Positions 61,072 through 64,000 of a stretch of DNA of 64,000 bases are shown one piece after another. The stretch spans positions 178,635 through 242,634 of the forward strand of contig JALJCO010012923.1 in NCBI GenBank assembly GCA_023101725.1, given 5' to 3'. Below the pieces are notes generated by a model. It did no database searches. It was not told where the DNA came from and saw only the letters and a program-made list of their open reading frames with translations. This stretch comes from Atherinomorus stipes. Lineage: Eukaryota; Chordata; Actinopteri; Atheriniformes; Atherinidae. The position numbers were made by a program, and so were the translations under genes. How positions within the stretch are numbered: the first letter of the stretch is position 1; each line of letters opens with the position of its first letter.

Positions 61072-63498
61072 ATGACTTCCTTGTTGCTGTTTGGACTTTC
61101 TGTCATTCTATCTCTTACGAGGGAAGCAGTTGGTCTTCATTCATTTGGTAATTATAAAACTATATAACACTTATAAGAGCTGTAGAAATATGTTGAAATC
61201 ATTTTTGTTTTTTACTGTTGCTATAGAATGTGTGTCTAGAAGCTGATACTATTGTAACAAAATCCAAAATCAAAATAGAATGAAAAATAATCTATGTTCT
61301 TTAAATTCTAATTATATACAAAAGATCTAAATGTGTTTGATACTGTTAGATGACAGTTAGCTTTATAGTTTTTATCTAAATTATGAGAAGTACCACTGTC
61401 ATAAATATCTTATGAATTTTTTTTCAAACTGTACTTAGTTTTAGCATAATTTATGTTTATTGGCTGTTTTTGGTCTGAACAACTCAGTGATTTTAGGACT
61501 AAATAAAATAAACTTAAGGAAGTAAAGTTACATCAGCTTTCCACTCTTAAAGCTGCTGTTTTGGACAACAACATGATTTATATTAAGTGTGATAAGCAGA
61601 AAAATTAAAGCATTTCTTTTTTGTGCGATTAAAACAGACAACTTGTTGATGGTTGCCACAGAAGGACGCCAAATCATTTTGCCGTGTCGTTTATCGTCTA
61701 CGAAATCCTGTTCCTCTATCAACTGGACAATGAGGGACTCTGCATTCTTTATTGGGTTGGTGAAAGCGGGAAAACTGACACGCCCTGAAGACAACAGGCA
61801 TCGTCTACTAAAGCACTGCTCTCTGGAGATTACTCACTTCAAAGGAAATGATGCACAGGATTACTTTTGTGATGATGGAAACCTCAGTTCAAATGTATCC
61901 CTTCGGTTTCTTAATGGTAAGTGAGGTGTGTGCTTGTGTTTCATTCCGTGCTTTCCAGTCAACAAAATTGCCACCAGTTGTTTTCTTTCTTTGCTACTCA
62001 GTTACAGCACAAGAAACACCTGTAGATGGCCCACTGGAGCTTCACTGTTCTCTCAACAAATTTACTGGATATGCGCCGTGTAACAACACAGGGCTGCGTA
62101 TGAAGTGGACTACTGAGGATGGTACACCATTAGATGGAAAACGATTCACATATGACACTCAATCTGCCTGCTTTTCAAAGTTGATCATCACTAAAAAGCC
62201 AACAGATCATCGTAGAAAATGGAAATGCCTCGTAATCCAGGATGACCAGGTTCAAGCCACCAAAAGTTATACAACAGCAATAAAAGGTACAAAGCTTCCC
62301 AAGATTTATAAATAGTGGTTTAACACATATGAAGCAGAATAATTGTTTTCCTTTTGCCTCAGATGGTGTAGAGGAAGTGTTTGCGGCAGTGGGTGACTCA
62401 GTGTCAGTCACTTGTGGCAGCAGTTCCTCTCACAGTTTTGGAGGCAGCACAGAAGAGACAGTAGGTAAAAAGCCACCAAGAGATTCATCACCTGATAGCG
62501 ACCATACAGAGGCATTTCATACGAATAATGTCTCATCTTTAATCATCGATAAACTGACTCCTCTGCATGCTGGAGACAAACTGTGTACAGAATTCACTGG
62601 TCATACCAAAATCAGGCTGCACATCCTTGATGGTAAGCATGACGACTGCAGAGCGTGGCTTTAGAGATCCCAGCATGCATCATCTCTCATCTGTTCTGTC
62701 TCCACAGTAACTGCTGAGTCCGGACCAGGAGGAGATAATCTAACTTTGACTTGTGCGCTTACCTGTGCAACAGAATGTGAAGAAGACTTTAATTTAACTT
62801 GGTCTGAAACAAAAGCGGGCCAGCAGAGCACATTAAAGAAAGTCAATAACACCTTGATAAAGATGCTATTTTTTCCTGTTTGGCCAAAGAGTTCAGCTGA
62901 AACAACCTGCTCTGTGCTCAGGGAAGGAGCACTGATGGCATCAAAGACGTGGTCTTCTGTTAACCGTACGTTTGCATAGTTGCCCTTTCACCTAACTGAA
63001 TGATAAATAACAAACATAGGGCTAAATGCTCCCAAATTTTGAGATAAACGGGAGTTAACTAGCATTGAATCTCCACAGCTCTGCAAACACCTGCCTGGTT
63101 AGGCCTCCCGCTGGGCCTCCTGGTGTGCATACTTGCAGTTGTACTATGCGTGCTAATGAAGAGGAAGCGCAACAAGGATGCAGGTACTAAATCTGGCTGC
63201 GAATTTATTCAAACTGCAGCTATCAAATGTGGTGTTTAGAGTCACGTGATGAAAGAAAACACACCTCATGTTTCCTTACCTCTTTTTATTCAGCAGAACA
63301 GTCAAGTATTGGAATGGTGAGAAAAACATTTATAGTTGATTTATGTCAAGTTGATCAATCTGAAAGAGTTAATATGAGTAATCTTCTTCACAGAGTCATG
63401 TCTATGATGTCATTGAAGATGAGGAAGTACAAGAACAACCAAGACATATGGTCACCAAGGCGAACGGCCTCTATGATTTAGTGCAGGCTGTAAACTAG
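61072..63498 (+). CDS. Four-Ig-domain type I membrane receptor (466 aa), unnamed
   Basis: Exons: 61072-61147, 61638-61916, 62002-62286, 62363-62632, 62708-62965, 63079-63183, 63294-63316, 63394-63498; total 1401 nt, all phases fit. Exon 1 gives a signal peptide (MTSLLLFGLSVILSLTREAV). Exons 2-5 each encode one phase 1-1 Ig-like domain: D1 with LPCR...INW...DYFC, D2 with LHCSL...MKW...KWKC, D3 with VTC...KLC and a weak core, D4 with LTCAL...LTW...TTC. Exon 6 carries the membrane segment (LGLPLGLLVCILAVVLCVLM) and a basic KRKRNK anchor. The tail has two tyrosine motifs, YDVI and YDLV, 19 residues apart, with acidic residues between. The layout resembles CD4, but no CxC Lck motif is present. I infer an immune receptor of a teleost-specific Ig family; ligand and function are unknown. 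Confidence 0.85.
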
Positions 63499-63555
63499 TA
63501 GGAACAAAAACAGTACTTCTAGTTCTCATTTTAACTTTGAAAATACTTCATGATT

Positions 63556-63561
63556 AATAAA
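63556..63561 (+). terminator. Polyadenylation signal of Ig receptor gene
   Basis: AATAAA 57 bases after the stop codon, in the context tgattaataaactaaa. Confidence 0.65.
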
Positions 63562-64000
63562 CTAAAATTATTGTTTTAGAAAGCTATTTTTGAAGTAAAT
63601 AATTCAACAGTGTTCGCCTTCTTTACGATCATACATCATAAAATGGATCTGTAATTAAACTGGACAAAAAATTAATTAAAAGATTACATTGAAACTGACT
63701 CAGTCTCTATTTCATTCGAATGAAAATATGATTGGTCAAATTAATGCAAACTGAATAATAGCAAGAGGTTACATATTGCACATTTTTACAGCTTAGCATG
63801 GATGACAAGGACAATCTAATGTAGCACAGTTGATGAAGAGTCTTCTCATTTTCCACAATTCATCTGAAAATAACTAGTACCGAACTGCAACAAAGGTGAG
63901 AAGAGTTCGTCGTGAGTATGATTCAGCCTGAAATGCAACTGTAACATAAGACATCATTTTTTTCTTTTCTTTTTTTTTTCTTTCTTTCTATAATACTAAC
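63562..64000. other. Right edge of window
   Basis: AT-rich sequence ending in a T/C-rich tract (63957-63990). No coding or repeat feature recognised. Confidence 0.4.

Noticed and set aside
63394..63498. ITIM or ITAM in the Ig receptor tail
   Set aside because: The residue two before each Tyr is His or Gly, not S/I/V/L, and the two motifs are 19 residues apart, too far for a standard ITAM.
1..64000. CRISPR arrays, operons, prophage or bacterial features
   Set aside because: The window is spliced vertebrate DNA; no direct-repeat/spacer structure was seen.

Overview
The window is vertebrate, almost certainly teleost, genomic DNA. Genes are split into short exons by GT-AG introns. The repeats are of fish type: a Tc1/mariner-like inverted-repeat element, a hAT-like element ending in AGGGCTGGGC, an L2-like retroposon tail, a LINE reverse-transcriptase fragment and many AT, GA and TTGAA microsatellites. 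The proteins are vertebrate cytoskeletal, endocrine and immune genes. I could not fix the species; a percomorph-like fish is plausible.

Layout. (1) 531-11130, plus strand: the 3' two thirds of the formin fhod3 (13 exons; the 5' end lies upstream), with a 3' UTR to about 13460. (2) 15056-19572, minus strand: a complete retinoid X receptor beta (10 coding exons, 426 aa), tail-to-tail with fhod3. (3) 22211-24210, plus: a secreted protein with three C-type lectin domains, carrying a one-base frameshift in domain 2. (4) 24211-28782: no gene found; a perfect nuclear-receptor DR1 site and a LINE remnant. (5) 28783-41407, plus: complement C4 in 41 exons (1691 aa after allowing for one G-run frameshift), with an unusual thioester region. 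(6) 41408-48358: no gene found; repeats and transposon debris. (7) 48359-55184, plus: a compact tenascin of TNX type (14 exons, 1275 aa). (8) 55943-58893, plus: steroid 21-hydroxylase cyp21a2 (12 exons, 522 aa). (9) 61072-63498, plus: a four-Ig-domain membrane receptor (8 exons, 466 aa) that I cannot name.

C4, CYP21A2, TNXB and RXRB all lie in the extended MHC of mammals, and the first three form the human RCCX module. Here C4, tenascin and cyp21a2 are adjacent on one strand in the order C4, tnx, cyp21, with rxrb about 8 kb upstream of C4. This looks like a condensed fish version of the MHC class III neighbourhood. Its genes act separately: complement opsonisation (C4), extracellular matrix (tenascin), cortisol synthesis (CYP21), nuclear hormone signalling (RXR), and two putative immune receptor or lectin genes. 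fhod3 is an unrelated actin-assembly gene of muscle.

The most interesting points are the C4 thioester motif GCLEQ with Arg at the catalytic isotype position, an in-frame tandemly duplicated 42-nt exon in the rxrb ligand-binding domain, the small-EGF tenascin with long glycosylated linkers, and a short repeat family combining terminal inverted repeats with a tRNA-like core. Exon boundaries were placed by eye from splice sites, reading phase and family similarity; no alignment or database search was run.
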